64,000 nucleotides of DNA from Gordionus sp. m RMFG-2023 (lineage: Eukaryota; Nematomorpha; Gordioida; Chordodea; Parachordodidae): contig NC_088776.1 in the NCBI RefSeq assembly GCF_954871325.1, positions 54,764,569 to 54,828,568 on the forward strand, read 5' to 3'. Both the position numbers and the translations under genes were made by a program. The notes under the pieces were generated by a model that was given only the letters and a program-made list of their open reading frames with translations, did no database searches and had not been told where the DNA came from. Numbering within the stretch: position 1 is the stretch's first letter; each line of letters starts with the position of its first letter. This document shows, one piece after another, positions 1 through 11,478 of the stretch.

Positions 1-198
1 AAATCGGACTTTTTGACAACACAATAGGTAATTTCCCATCTGATCTATAAAATATGACAGTTTTACATGCCAGCTCATTCTAGTTTTTACTTTCTATAAA
101 GTTTTGGAAAACGCTCTTTTTTATTTTCAAAATTTTAATGCGTATCTTATTAATAACCCTTTATGTATTTTTTCTAACATACAATTTAAATGTTTCAG

Positions 199-3100
199 GT
201 TCTTCCGAACTATTTCATTGTAACGAAGCGGTGTGTGCTAGCCTGGTATTTATAGTATGCTTTATTTATAAATTTAACAAAAGGTCAGCAAATGCATGCT
301 GATAAAATCGTGTGGTTGTGATATTCACAATAACTGCACTTGTTGCAAAGATTGTTACAAATGTCTTCAAAATTTATACACTGAATGTTGCTCCTGTGTT
401 GGTTTACAGTAGAAATTTTACATTATGATCATTTTTTTAGGAATGTGCCCTGAATCAATTGCTGATGCTCAAAAACGATCATTAAAAAGTTCAATTGAAG
501 ATCTGCCTACATCAATTCATCAACTTTTTGATGTTTTGACTGAAAAAGAAGATTCCTTACATAGATGGTCTATGTATAGGTAAAAGTATATTTTTAAAAA
601 TAACTTTTATATTCATCTTGGAATTTGTATAAATTAATATTTTAGCTATCCCATTTATGAAGATCTTGAAATATTAACACCAGATTGGCAGAAATTTAAA
701 AAACAAATTGGCACATTTCAGATCAGTGAAGAAGGTATTATAATTATTAAAATTGTCTTAACCAACTAATTAAAATTAGAAATGAGATAATTAGAAATTT
801 AATATCTATAAGAATTCCAATTTTATTGCCTTTTCCTGATATATATAGAAAAGGACCAGCAGGCCTATACAAAAGCTTGATATGGCTAAGCCCAAATTTT
901 TCTATAAACCTAGGATTTATAGAAATTAAGTAAACCTGGGTTATATTTTTTTAAATATAACCAATTAAAAAGTCTTATTATTGATCATTAGATTCTATTA
1001 AAACTATTTTGAAAATATATATAGCCAAAATTATGTAGAATTGAACTATTTAGTTTCATATATTTAAAATTTATAAGGTCCAAAGTATATACCTAGTTAA
1101 TTCCTTATTAGTGATAATAAGTTTTTCCTAGTTTTAAGAAATCTTGACAAGCAAATATTAATAAGTGTAAAAAATACCAATTTGCATCCAGTCTTTATTG
1201 CATTTAAAATAGTTTTCTCAGCAATTGTTGGTAAATTGATCATATACTGCAGTTTTTTTAAACTCATGTCGATTTAGTAAGGTATCAGAGGCACTTGTTG
1301 ATAAATGATTGTCTTTATTATCATTCTTTGGGTTCCATATCTCATTCTCATAGTAGAATGAAGAGAGTACCAAGGCCTTTAAAAGTCTTATTTTCAGTGA
1401 GATAGAATTGATTAGAAGACCAAATCTTCATAGGTTATAATAGAAGGAATCTGCACTCAAAGAGGGATCTATCTTTATAGTCAAAACAATAGATTCTTTA
1501 TTATAAAATTGTTTCCTATATATAGTCTTTTATAATTATGTCATTTAACTTCTACTAATATGCAATTACATTGACCTCCATATAAGATAATATAAAATGT
1601 AAGAAATATATAATTCAAATAGAATAACCTTTTAAAATATATATAAACATTCAAATATAACACCATTAGGTAACTCTCCTTTGTAATCTGTTTAATTTTA
1701 ACGTGTTGCTATCTATTTCAAACATTGCATTTATAATTTGATAATCTTTAATTAAATTTTCTTTGCTTTTGGGGAAATGGGTGAAATCAGATTTTCATCC
1801 ATTCTTTCATGCAAATCAGATCCAACATTTTTAGATATATTTTTTACCCAATTAATTTCTTTCGACGACAACATCCACAGTTATCACTTGGTAATAAAAA
1901 TTTTGAAATTTCGGGAAGCAATTTTTTTTTATTGTTTACTTCATTTATTTTAAATAAAAATAAAAGTTGTAAATTTTTCCCGCCGGCTTGCCCACCCATA
2001 CTTTAAATATTCTTCTTAACCCCACTTTCTTTAAAAAATTTGAACCCGCCCGCCCCTAAAAATTTGCCCAATGCAGACCTCTAGAATCTATTATCCTTAT
2101 TATTTGATCACTTGGGGGTAAAAGAAGGATGTTATAGTCAATGAGGGTTAAAAAAGAAATATCTCCTAGTAATCTCATTATTTTTTAGTAGTGGCTAACC
2201 ACCAAAAATTCATAAAACGCATATTTATGACTTTGTGGGTTAGTCGAAGTAATAAAAAGGAATGAGATTACTGAGTATGAAGAATATATATTTCTCCTCC
2301 CATTTGCCATCACTATCCTTCTTTTAGGCCACAATTGAGGAAAAGGGATGACTGCTGTTTGTGCAGATTTAATGAAAAACATTTCCATATTTTTTAATTC
2401 GTTTGTAAATAATATTATTTAACTTATTAAAATTGACAAGAATATAAATATGTTATTGTATAGATTTTTTCTTGTCAACATAAATAATTATAATGACAAG
2501 TTTTGTCCATTTTTGAGAGAGCAGTTCGAAACACTGGTAATTTGTAATGGAATCATTCAAACAATCTTGTAATATAACACTCTTTCTAAAATAATTATAA
2601 AATTAATATGTTAAAAAATTAAATCATGATTCACATAAAATTTATATTAATTTTCAATCACGACTAAGTGATTTTTTTTGCAAAAATTTGTCACAATCAA
2701 AATAACTGTTTGAAATTTATAATTAATTCTTTTCTTGGCAAGCCAAACCATGTCCTTTTGGCTCACAGGAATCTTCACCCAAGATACCTCTAATACCAAT
2801 ACACCCCTCCCATCTCCCTCCGAAAGAGTAATTAAATTGTAAAACAATAAAAAGTACAAAATGAGACAATAATTTTTTTTATACCGGGAAAAAAAACATT
2901 TGAAACTACTATGAGGATTTAATTAACTTGAAGACCTGGAAAGAACCTGTCAGAACCAAAGTGATAGAGGGTGATGTCTTAAAAATCATCTTACTCGAGT
3001 CCCGGCTATGTATCGTATAATTCCTTAATTTGTACCATAAGTAATTTTAGCCTGTGCAGGGATTGAAATTTTTTTGTTCTCAAGCTCCAGCCCTGTTTTT

Positions 3101-4869
3101 TTAAAAAGGATTATTTTTTACACCCCGTCGAAGAGACGGTGATCCAATTCTAGACCCAGATCACAGGGAACCTTTTAGACGTCCATTAGCCGCCAAAAGA
3201 CGTGGCAATCCCGCGCCACGATGAGGGTGAAGGTAGAATTTTGGGAGAGTTTCTTATGAATGTTCAGAATTTTGTAAAATTGTTTTTGAAGAATTTTGAG
3301 ACACTTCGTTTAAATGATTTTGAGATCGGGTCGTAGTCATGATAATTTATTATCAAAATTTATTGTTTAACAAAATAACTAAAATAATTATTATCAAAAT
3401 TTTACAAAACTAAAAAAGTTTATATTAATAAAAATTTCAAAATTATTTTAAACATAAAAAAGTGTGTATATTAATAAAGATTTTCAAAATTATTTTACAT
3501 AAAAAATAAAGTATATATAAACTATAAAAAATTCGTCCCTTTTATAGGGGAAATAAAAGGCGCAATTATAAATTATAATTAAATTGACGCAAAGTGAAAA
3601 AAAGAACGTTTTTGTGGAAACGAGTTGTGTTAGTTTTATCGTACATAATTGGGGATAAAACCTACCCCCCTATACTTCCCGAAACTCAAAATATACCTTG
3701 GAATGCAGGGTGGTCTCCTGGACCCAACGGTCTAACTCATATTTTCGGATCACCTTACTGAGGACTCCTAAAGTAAGAAATCCAGTAAAGTGAGAGAAAA
3801 CATAAAAGCCATATGTTTTACTTTCACTGTGTTTAACTTAAAACAAGAGAGGGACCAAAAGAGGAACCTTTTTTTAACTTTCATTTTATTGTAAACAAAG
3901 GAGGGGTATTAAAAAACTTTATTTAACATAAACAAAAGAGGGGGATTAAAAAAAACTTTTTCATCTTAACCATAATAAAAGAGGGGGATAAAAAAAACTC
4001 TTTTTTTCGAGTATATTTGGCATATGAATTTTAAATGACTCATTTTATGATTTTGCAACTATTTAATTAATGTTTTCAATTCAAAGCATAGTGGCGAACC
4101 CGATTTTTATTATATATTTTTTAGACTTAGGGGGCTTGTAACAATTTCTACTAAATACAGACTAATTATGCAATTTCTCCTAATGCCTCTTCCTTAGTAA
4201 AAATTTTTGGGTATGGACCTTATTCGTGATTGTCATATAATAATGTAAAGTTAATTAGAGATTGACCCTGAATTCCCGAAAATTTTTGAAAAAAACTTTT
4301 TTTCGCCTATAATTTTTTTAGACTAACTCATAAAATTCTGTCCCTATTTTATGATTTTTTTTTTGAAGGAAATAAATTTTTATAATTATACGATTTAATA
4401 AATTTGCATGTTTCCGGTCCTGCGCAAATATTTGACAAATGCTAGATCTGACAGTAGGCCCATCAATCACTATTCAGCCTTTGCTTTTTTCCCTATTCTT
4501 GAATAGAATGAATTTTTTTTTTATCACTTTTGATGCAATGAACATTCTATACTTGAATGATTGCCTAATTCAGATTTCATTTTAAAATACGGCAAAACTG
4601 ATTAGAGGGAAAATAGAAGAATCACTCTAGTATAAATTATCTTATAATAATAACACTTCCGTAAATATTCAAAAGATACTCCAACTGGTTTAGCGAAAGA
4701 TAATAACGAAGATGCAAATGCCGTGAATTGTACCATACTTTACATGTCCGAATGCATGTCCATGCATAAGTGCAGAATGACGTGTTACTCGATGGGAGCA
4801 TCCAAGTACCGATGGTTTCACGACGCTTGTTGCCAATGTGTTGGAAACACCTGTTTGAGGTTACTTTAG
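199..4869 (+). CDS. TWSG1: Twisted gastrulation (TWSG1-like) BMP-binding protein, 5' end outside window
   Basis: Secreted cysteine-rich modulator of BMP signalling; family members bind BMPs and act with Chordin outside the cell. Exons read as 199-245, 284-401, 441-579, 646-734 and 4694-4869 (stop TAG 4867-4869), all GT-AG and phase-consistent. The N-terminal Cys-rich domain is covered by exons 199-245 and 284-401 (CNEAVCASL then VSKC, CTCCKDCYKC, ECCSCVG). A less conserved middle follows. The last exon carries the C-terminal Cys-rich domain with the family signature SMGASKYRWFHDACC. The first visible exon is preceded by an acceptor and no in-frame ATG, so the signal-peptide exon lies left of the window. 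The first three introns are 38, 39 and 66 nt; the last is 3,959 nt. Oddity: the protein stops soon after the last conserved cysteines and lacks the final Cys-x-x-Cys tail of the vertebrate protein. Identity rests on remembered family sequence. Confidence 0.93.
735..4693 (+). other. Large last intron of the TWSG1-like gene
   Basis: The 3.96 kb intron separates the middle and C-terminal exons. It is AT-rich and contains degenerate repeat pieces: a copy end at about 1990-2090 that resembles the CAGAGACCTG hAT-type family (ends GCAGACCTCTAG), and a GC-richer patch at 3115-3245 of unknown origin. Small reading frames inside it (for example 1809-2006, 2185-2388, 2647-2859) have no splice or homology support. 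I see no exon in it. Confidence 0.7.
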
Positions 4870-4880
4870 ATAAGACTAAC

Positions 4881-5112
4881 GCCTCATTTATAGTAAACGC
4901 GATGTATTCAAGCGCTGCAGTGTATACAAAATCTAGCCAATAAATAGGAATAATTTATAAATGAGGATCTAAACGATGATAACGCTATGATAAAATTTAA
5001 AAAACATATATGTCGCGACGTATATTTTAAAAATTATAATCGCCGCGAAGAATCAATTGTGATTTCGATAGCGTTAAATAATCGCTTGAATTGCGTTTAA
5101 TATAAATGAGGC
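4881..5112. repeat. 232-bp MITE immediately downstream of the TWSG1-like stop
   Basis: Terminal inverted repeats of about 30 bp start GCCTCATTTATAGTAAACGC on the left and, read inward from the right, GCCTCATTTATATTAAACGC. The element begins 12 bp after the TAG of the upstream gene. No clear target duplication was found. The AATAAA at 4939-4944 lies inside it and is the nearest poly(A) signal for that gene. A degenerate relative ends near 8625 (CGCTTATTATAAACGAGGC). Confidence 0.7.
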
Positions 5113-5502
5113 ATAAGTATAATCAAAAAAAAATTGCACATTTACTTTCCATCAGCCACTTTAAAATTTCGACATTTAAAAGTAACGTGATTCGGTAAAA
5201 AATGAAATCACCAGATAACATTTAAGATAGTTCACAAGGTTAAAATTTATTTACATCACTATCTGCCCGAATGATGGTAGGTAGTTATAATATTTGGAAT
5301 AGAGTTAATTAAATTTTGACAAGTTTATGTGGCAATTATTCTATTTAATATTTATACTTCAGTCATAATTGTCAATATCACTAAAAAATAATTTAATTTA
5401 TGCGTGTCAATCGTAAATTTTAATAGCACTAAATAAGTGGAGAAGAATGATAAGCATAGAATGGGAAATAGGGATTTCAGGATTTCTATCTGCTGTATTT
5501 GT

Positions 5503-7464
5503 CCGGAGATATTTAGTGATATTGACATTTACGATTGACGTGCATAAATTGAATATTATATTTTTTAGTAATATTGACAAATATGACTGACGTTTGAATA
5601 TTAAATATTATTTTTTTTATAATCTATAATATTTAAGGCAATTTAACTTATTCTTTTATTCTTTTTACAAAATTTTATATTTAATATGTAAATTTGAGAC
5701 ATGACAAAATATAGGTAAGATAACCACTTGCACTATTTATTTTCACATCACTCAAAGTTAGAATCATTTTTTTAAATAATTTATTTCAAGCACATAAATT
5801 ATATTTTACAAAAAAAGATGACATTGACAATATTTTTGTATCATTTTATATTAAAAAATAATGTTTATCTTATATATAATACTTTTTTAATATGTAAATA
5901 TAAAGATCTAAACAATTAATTAATAAGGTAAGCTATATAAATAACCTATGCGATATAAATAAGATTAATTAAAATTTATTATGCGGTCAAAATGCTCGCG
6001 ATAATTTCTTAAATATATATTTAAATTAAATTTTTTGATGTTATGTAATTTTTTAATTGGCGTGTAATATGCCCATTTATAAATAGCGTGAATGATTATA
6101 TTTGTCTCAAGCATAGCTGCCATTGCAACTATCTCCACTTCTGTTGCGAAAGTTGCATTTTGGGTCATGCCTGTTCTCTCCAAATAAGCTGCAGCGGGTT
6201 CTCCCAGAAACCCTTTCATATGCTCTAGCATATCCTTACTCCTCATAAAGAGAGTGCATTGCTGTCTCAGAAAGTCATAGTGGCATTCGTCATCGCAAAT
6301 TTTTTTGCTTATTCATCGATAATATGATTAACAATTTAATTTATTTTAAATATCCATACCTGAAAAGTCAATTATCATCGCCAATTATACTTTCGGTACA
6401 AAAATTTTCACCAATGATGCCATATCTTTTCTTGATATCCCAATTATAACGTACGTTTTCACCATCTTTCTTGCAAATTGCTGACTCTAATATAATTTCA
6501 TCTTCTAAAAATATATGTATAAATCTACTAATTATACAAATTTATACCATTCTTATTAAAGTTGTCTACTTCGCCATCTAATCTTCAAATTGGAAGCAGA
6601 ACAATTATTAATTTAAAAAAAATATTTTATCAATTTTAAAAATGTTATACCATATGGTCGATAATCACCAGGCTCTACCATTTTCGGTGTTGCACTTATT
6701 CTCTTAACTCTTCTAAAAAATTGAGATGACTAATGCCATTATGACTTTCTGAGACAGTAATGCATTCTCTTTATGAGGAGTAAGGATATACTAGAGCAGA
6801 TGTAAGGGTTTCTGGGAAAACCCGTTGACGCTTATTTGGAGAGAACAGGCATTTCCCAAAATGAAACTTTCGCCACAGAAGTGGAGATAGTTGCAATGAC
6901 AACTATGCTTAGACAAATATAATCATTCACACTATTTATAAATGAGCTTATTATACGCCAATTAAGAAATTACATAACATCAAAAAATTTAATGTAATTA
7001 TATATTTAGGAAATTATCGCGTGCAAATTGACTGCATAATAAATTTTAATTAATCTTATTTATATCGCATATCTTATTAATTTATTTTTTTACTCTTTAT
7101 ATTTACAAATTAAATAAAGTATTATATATATGATACAAAAATATTGTCAATGCCTTGGAAAATATAATTTATGTGCTTGAAATTAATTATTTCAATAAAT
7201 GATTCTAACTTTGAATGGTAACGTGAAAATAAATAGTGCAAGTAGTTATCCTACCTATATTTTGTTATATCTCACATTTTCATAGCTTTGACATTTTTGA
7301 ATTTAAACTTAAATAAATATAAATTTTTGTAAAGAGAATAAAAGAATAAGACAAAATTGCCTTTATAAAAAAATAATATTTAATTTATGCACATCAATCG
7401 TAAATGTCAATATCACTAAATAAGGGGTATATTTTATCGGAGTATAAATAACACATTGCACCGG
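5503..7464. mobile_element. Foldback MULE-family element carrying an OTU protease gene copy
   Basis: The right end reads ...GCACCGG, like the ends of the element at 37435-41193, and the left end starts CCGGAGATATTTAGTG. Long arms pair: the subterminal block at about 5507-5545 (TTAGTGATATTGACATTTAC) is reverse-complemented at about 7388-7425. The OTU C-terminal half lies on the minus strand at 5965-6300 and again, inverted, on the plus strand at 6770-7050. The unpaired centre (about 6360-6720) holds the N-terminal OTU exons once. A further fragment of the right-end sequence lies just outside at 5340-5440. No matching target duplication is visible. Confidence 0.65.
5965..6720 (-). pseudogene. 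OTU-domain cysteine protease gene of a MULE element, inactivated
   Basis: Read on the minus strand in several small exons. One around 6720-6655 ends EPGDYRPYG, matching EPDDIRPFG of the copy near 38.4 kb. One around 6400 carries the OTU catalytic-loop pattern G-D-D-N-x-L-F. A long one from about 6300 to 5965 reads ECHYDFLRQQ, then TEVEIVAMAAMLETNIIIH, then YREHFDRI. OTU proteases use Cys in GD(G/D)NCLF and His in the final H-F-D motif. The His is present; the Cys codon is TGA here, so this copy cannot encode an active protease. Coordinates of the minor exons are approximate. Confidence 0.6.
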
Positions 7465-7894
7465 TACCCTTTTGAAGAGAATTTCATAACCCTTTCATTT
7501 TTATCCAATTTAAATGTAAGCATCGCTAGATATCAACCAATTCCATTTCTTATCCAGTCCCTAAGTTTAATTGTCAATTCGAGACTTTTTTGAAAATACT
7601 ATTAACAACGAGGATTTTTAGCTTTATCAAAATGAAAGAAACATTTCTAATATATTATATAAGCCTTACCTTCGACTTTTAGATAACCTAGTACTGAATT
7701 CCACCCATACTATATATCTCAGAGTCATTTATACCCATCTTAAAATTATGAATCAAGCTAGAACGCGATCGGCAGAGTTTACAGATGAATAGCCCACCCC
7801 ACCATATAGCAATTTAATAGATAAGATTAAATTTTTATTGAAATTTATAAATATAATTACCTACTCCACTTCTGTCGATTTTTTTAACCATAGC

Positions 7895-8123
7895 CAATGA
7901 CATAATAATAGCTATACTGATTATTCCCATTCATTTAAATGTTTACCAATTCAAATCAGCTGATTACAATCCATATTTTTTGGGTTCCCGCCATAAATAA
8001 TTTACAATAAAATTTTGAGCTTTGTTTTTGTTTTACATACGGGAGAAACCAATAAGATGGGTCACATGATGCTTCAAAATGCATTTTAAGGAATGAATAA
8101 TCAATCTAGGTATGTATCATTCG
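7895..8123. repeat. Degenerate copy of the CAATGACAT hAT-type MITE
   Basis: The left end CAATGACATAATAATAG and the right end (inward, roughly GAATGATACATACCTAGATT) resemble the ends of the intact copy at 51850-52173, and an internal AAATCAGCTGATT block is shared. No target duplication is visible, so this is an older copy. It lies in the convergent gap between the TWSG1-like and RBM39 genes. Confidence 0.45.
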
Positions 8124-8740
8124 TAGTCGACCCTAACCTACCCCATTCAGAGATTGGTTTCATAAAGAAAAAAAGGGTTTTGACGGAAATCGAATCAGAC
8201 CTATCATAGCGGCCACTCAAAAACTATGATATTTTTCTATTTAAAATTTTTTTATTAAATCTTTAATCGATCAGAGATATTTGAAAAAAAAAGTCATTAG
8301 TCTTATAAGCAGATCGATCGTCTTTGATCATGATCGCTAATTTTTATTAAATTTTAATCGTGAGTAATTATGAACTTTTTAGTTTAGAAAAATTCCTAGA
8401 AACAAAAATTGAACCTGTTTTGGACCGGAAATTTCAGTCATAGTTGGTCCCACAAGACTTTGGAAGGACCAAATTGTTCTCTCAAAAATTTGATTTTATA
8501 TCTTTAAGTCTAGTTTATAGTAAATTTTACGACACGCATCGCTCGGTATATTTTAAAAAGCAAGCAAATAATAGGTTAATATAATATTTACAGTTCGATG
8601 CGCGCTTATTATAAACGAGGCCTTGGATCAAACCAACACTTGTCAAAATTAGCGACATTGAATTCGAATTTTCTTTTTACCTTTAACATAAATATTTTTA
8701 ATCAATCGTTTTTTTTATCTATCACGTTTTAAAAAAAAAG

Positions 8741-8834
8741 CTACGGTAAAAATGAAAGTAAATGCCAGAATTGTCCCAAGACCAAAGTCAAGGAGGAAGA
8801 ACCTGAAAGTTATGAAATTGATGACGAATTATAA
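8741..8834 (+). CDS. Candidate terminal exon of an unidentified gene
   Basis: After an AAAAAG acceptor, a reading frame gives YGKNESKCQNCPKTKV followed by an acidic tail (KEEEPESYEIDDEL) and a TAA stop at 8832-8834. Composition (CxxC pair, Lys/Glu-rich) looks more coding-like than the surrounding AT-rich DNA. No upstream exons could be linked to it. An overlapping longer frame starting at the ATG at 8752 looks random. Unrecognised; it could be a chance frame or a gene fragment. Confidence 0.25.
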
Positions 8835-10871
8835 CCTATTCGTGTTTGTAATTAAAAAAAATATGTGTAATCATGCTCAATCATTTTTATTCGCATTTAA
8901 TTATATGATCTCGATTTATAATAGCATTTTAAAGTGAATTTTATAAACAACTCAACCCGTATTTGACTTCGGTGTATATATATATATGCTGTTAAGTGTC
9001 ATTTTGTGGTTTGCACATTAATTAAATAATTACATTGATGTACACTCATATAATGGTAGATAAAGACAATTAGTTGACGTGCAAACAACAAAATGGCATT
9101 ACAGCTGAATCCTATGTATGAACACATTTAATAAATGAATAGCTAAACTAATAATATATTTAATCATTGATTGACTATAGCCATTAGCCAGGCTATTTCC
9201 TTTCTTTAGGTAATGTAAATCTTTTTGATAAATTATACTATTGAATAATTCTGCTTTTTTTTAAATTTTGTAAGACGATGTTAATTAATTATGGACCATA
9301 TATTTATTAAAAAATTTATGTTTTTTTAAATATAATTATTATATGTATATGATTTAACTTATACAAAATATATAAATAAATTTTAAAATATTGGAAAATT
9401 ATAAATTGCATTGAAATAGTAGTATAAATATACTATGGGAGAAAATAGTATTTAATGAGCTATATTAAATAGTTTTAGGCATAAAATAAATTCTTATTTA
9501 TATTTATAGTAAACCTCGGGTTGGCATAATTCGATCAATGATTTTATGATGAAAAATCAAATCCATTTTCTTTTATGTTGGTATTTAAAATCATTTTTAC
9601 ACTCAAATAATTTATTGTACCACATTTAACTATTTTGCATTTAAGTTTTAATTGATAGCGAAATTTTATATGTAATGTTGATTCAAAAAATTTTGGTATA
9701 TTAAACTTATATATTTATTTTAATATTGTTTAAATTTAAGGAGATATATTTTTGACGTTTAATAAATATAAATTTTGATATTAAGATTAATTAGCATGTA
9801 AAATTCTCGGGAATTTTGAAAAACTTTGTAAAAAAAAATGTAGCAAACCTGTTAAAAATCAAATTTGTTTTAGCCTTATATGTGTCATGCTTGACTCAAT
9901 GAATTAGATATACTAAATAGAGTAAAACCAGAAGTCTTAAATAGCAATATATTAATTTTTGATGCATATTTATTTAATATTTGAAATTATAATAATAGAA
10001 ATATATATGAAATTAATTAATCGGAATGAGAAGTCCAATTCATGCTCTCTTCTAAAATTATCGCTATCTGCTGATAATATATTTTTATTTTTTAAAATTT
10101 CAGAAGTTGAAATAACTGAATATTGTAAATAATATAAATAGCATTTTATGGAAATTAACTTTCCTACGCGTTTATCGCTAAATCTAATACCATTTTAGGA
10201 ATGGTTTTTTCCAAAATGAGACCAAATTCTCTTCAAAGCAGCATTCGTCAAATGATAAGTTTTATAGCGATCATACAGATTTTTGATCAAAATTCTACGA
10301 GATTGGCTAAAACAACTCCGATATCAAGATTGAAAGCAATTAGGACATTGACTACACCCATGTCAGAAGATATCTCATCGTTTGTTCAAATCAAATATGT
10401 TTGCCGCAAAATGATTTGACAACAAAACTCTGCGCTTTATCGCTAGCTTTTATAATTCTGATCATTTTTGCCAAAAACATTCATTTGTTTTTATTGATGC
10501 TGAAACAATAGAAAATGAATTCGGTACTTGTCTCAATTGATAACTTTCTAATATGCAAATCTGGGTAAAAATCGGAAATAATGTTACAAATATTTGTGAG
10601 GGCCAACCATATATCATCCAGAATTTTTATGCTATTTTCTCTTTAAAAAGGTTATGAATAACCATTACTTGCTAGGTCTCGTTACCATACCCTATCTCGG
10701 AATGATATAAAAATATTTGGATTAAATTTTTCCCTGAATATAAATTTCGTCCAGCTTTTAAACAATAGTTTATTGATAAATTTCACAGGGGAAAAAATGT
10801 TTAGTACAATAAAGTGAATGAAAGTTAGATAATTTTGTAAAAGTTTTATATTAAAAAAAAATGATTTACAT

Positions 10872-11066
10872 CAGAGATCTGCAGGCCCGGCCTGGGTACA
10901 TAGGCAAGGCTGTATTTTAATTTTTTTTTAAATATCATGAGCCAAGCCATATATTTTCAATCGCCATTAGCTATAAAAATATTATATATTTTTTAAAAAT
11001 CTAGGTTGGGCCTGAAAATATAAAACCCGGTCTAGACCATGTAAATGGTACCACTGCAGGTCTCTA
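10872..11066. repeat. hAT-type MITE, CAGAGAYCTGCAG family, with 8-bp target duplication
   Basis: Starts CAGAGATCTGCAGGCCCGG and ends CTGCAGGTCTCTA, with imperfect inverted termini rich in GGCC. It is flanked by identical ATTTACAT at 10864-10871 and 11067-11074. An 8-bp duplication and YARNG-like ends are hAT features. 195 bp; non-coding. Confidence 0.8.
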
Positions 11067-11478
11067 ATTTACATTGATTATAATATCTCGTAATCGGTTT
11101 TTTAGGTTAACTAGATAAATTATTTCATCTATTAGTTAGAACTTTATATAGACAAATTGACCTCAATTTGTAGGCATAGGATGACAAAAATCTGCGAGGC
11201 CTTGAAAAGCATAAGTTAATTTATATCTGCATTGAATTTTTTTTAAATAGTTTTGGCTACATAAGAGTAAATAATATTGGAACTCTATATATTTTATTTT
11301 CAAGATTAATTTTATTAAGTTTGCTCGTTTTTCTTATTTCGGAAGATTAAAAGAACTTGGTTGAAATTTAAGATAACACAGTATATAGATTTTAGTGAGA
11401 TGCAACATTATTGGTGCAACAACACAAATTTGAGAAATTTAATATTTATTATCATATTTCCCATTCTTTACATTATAT

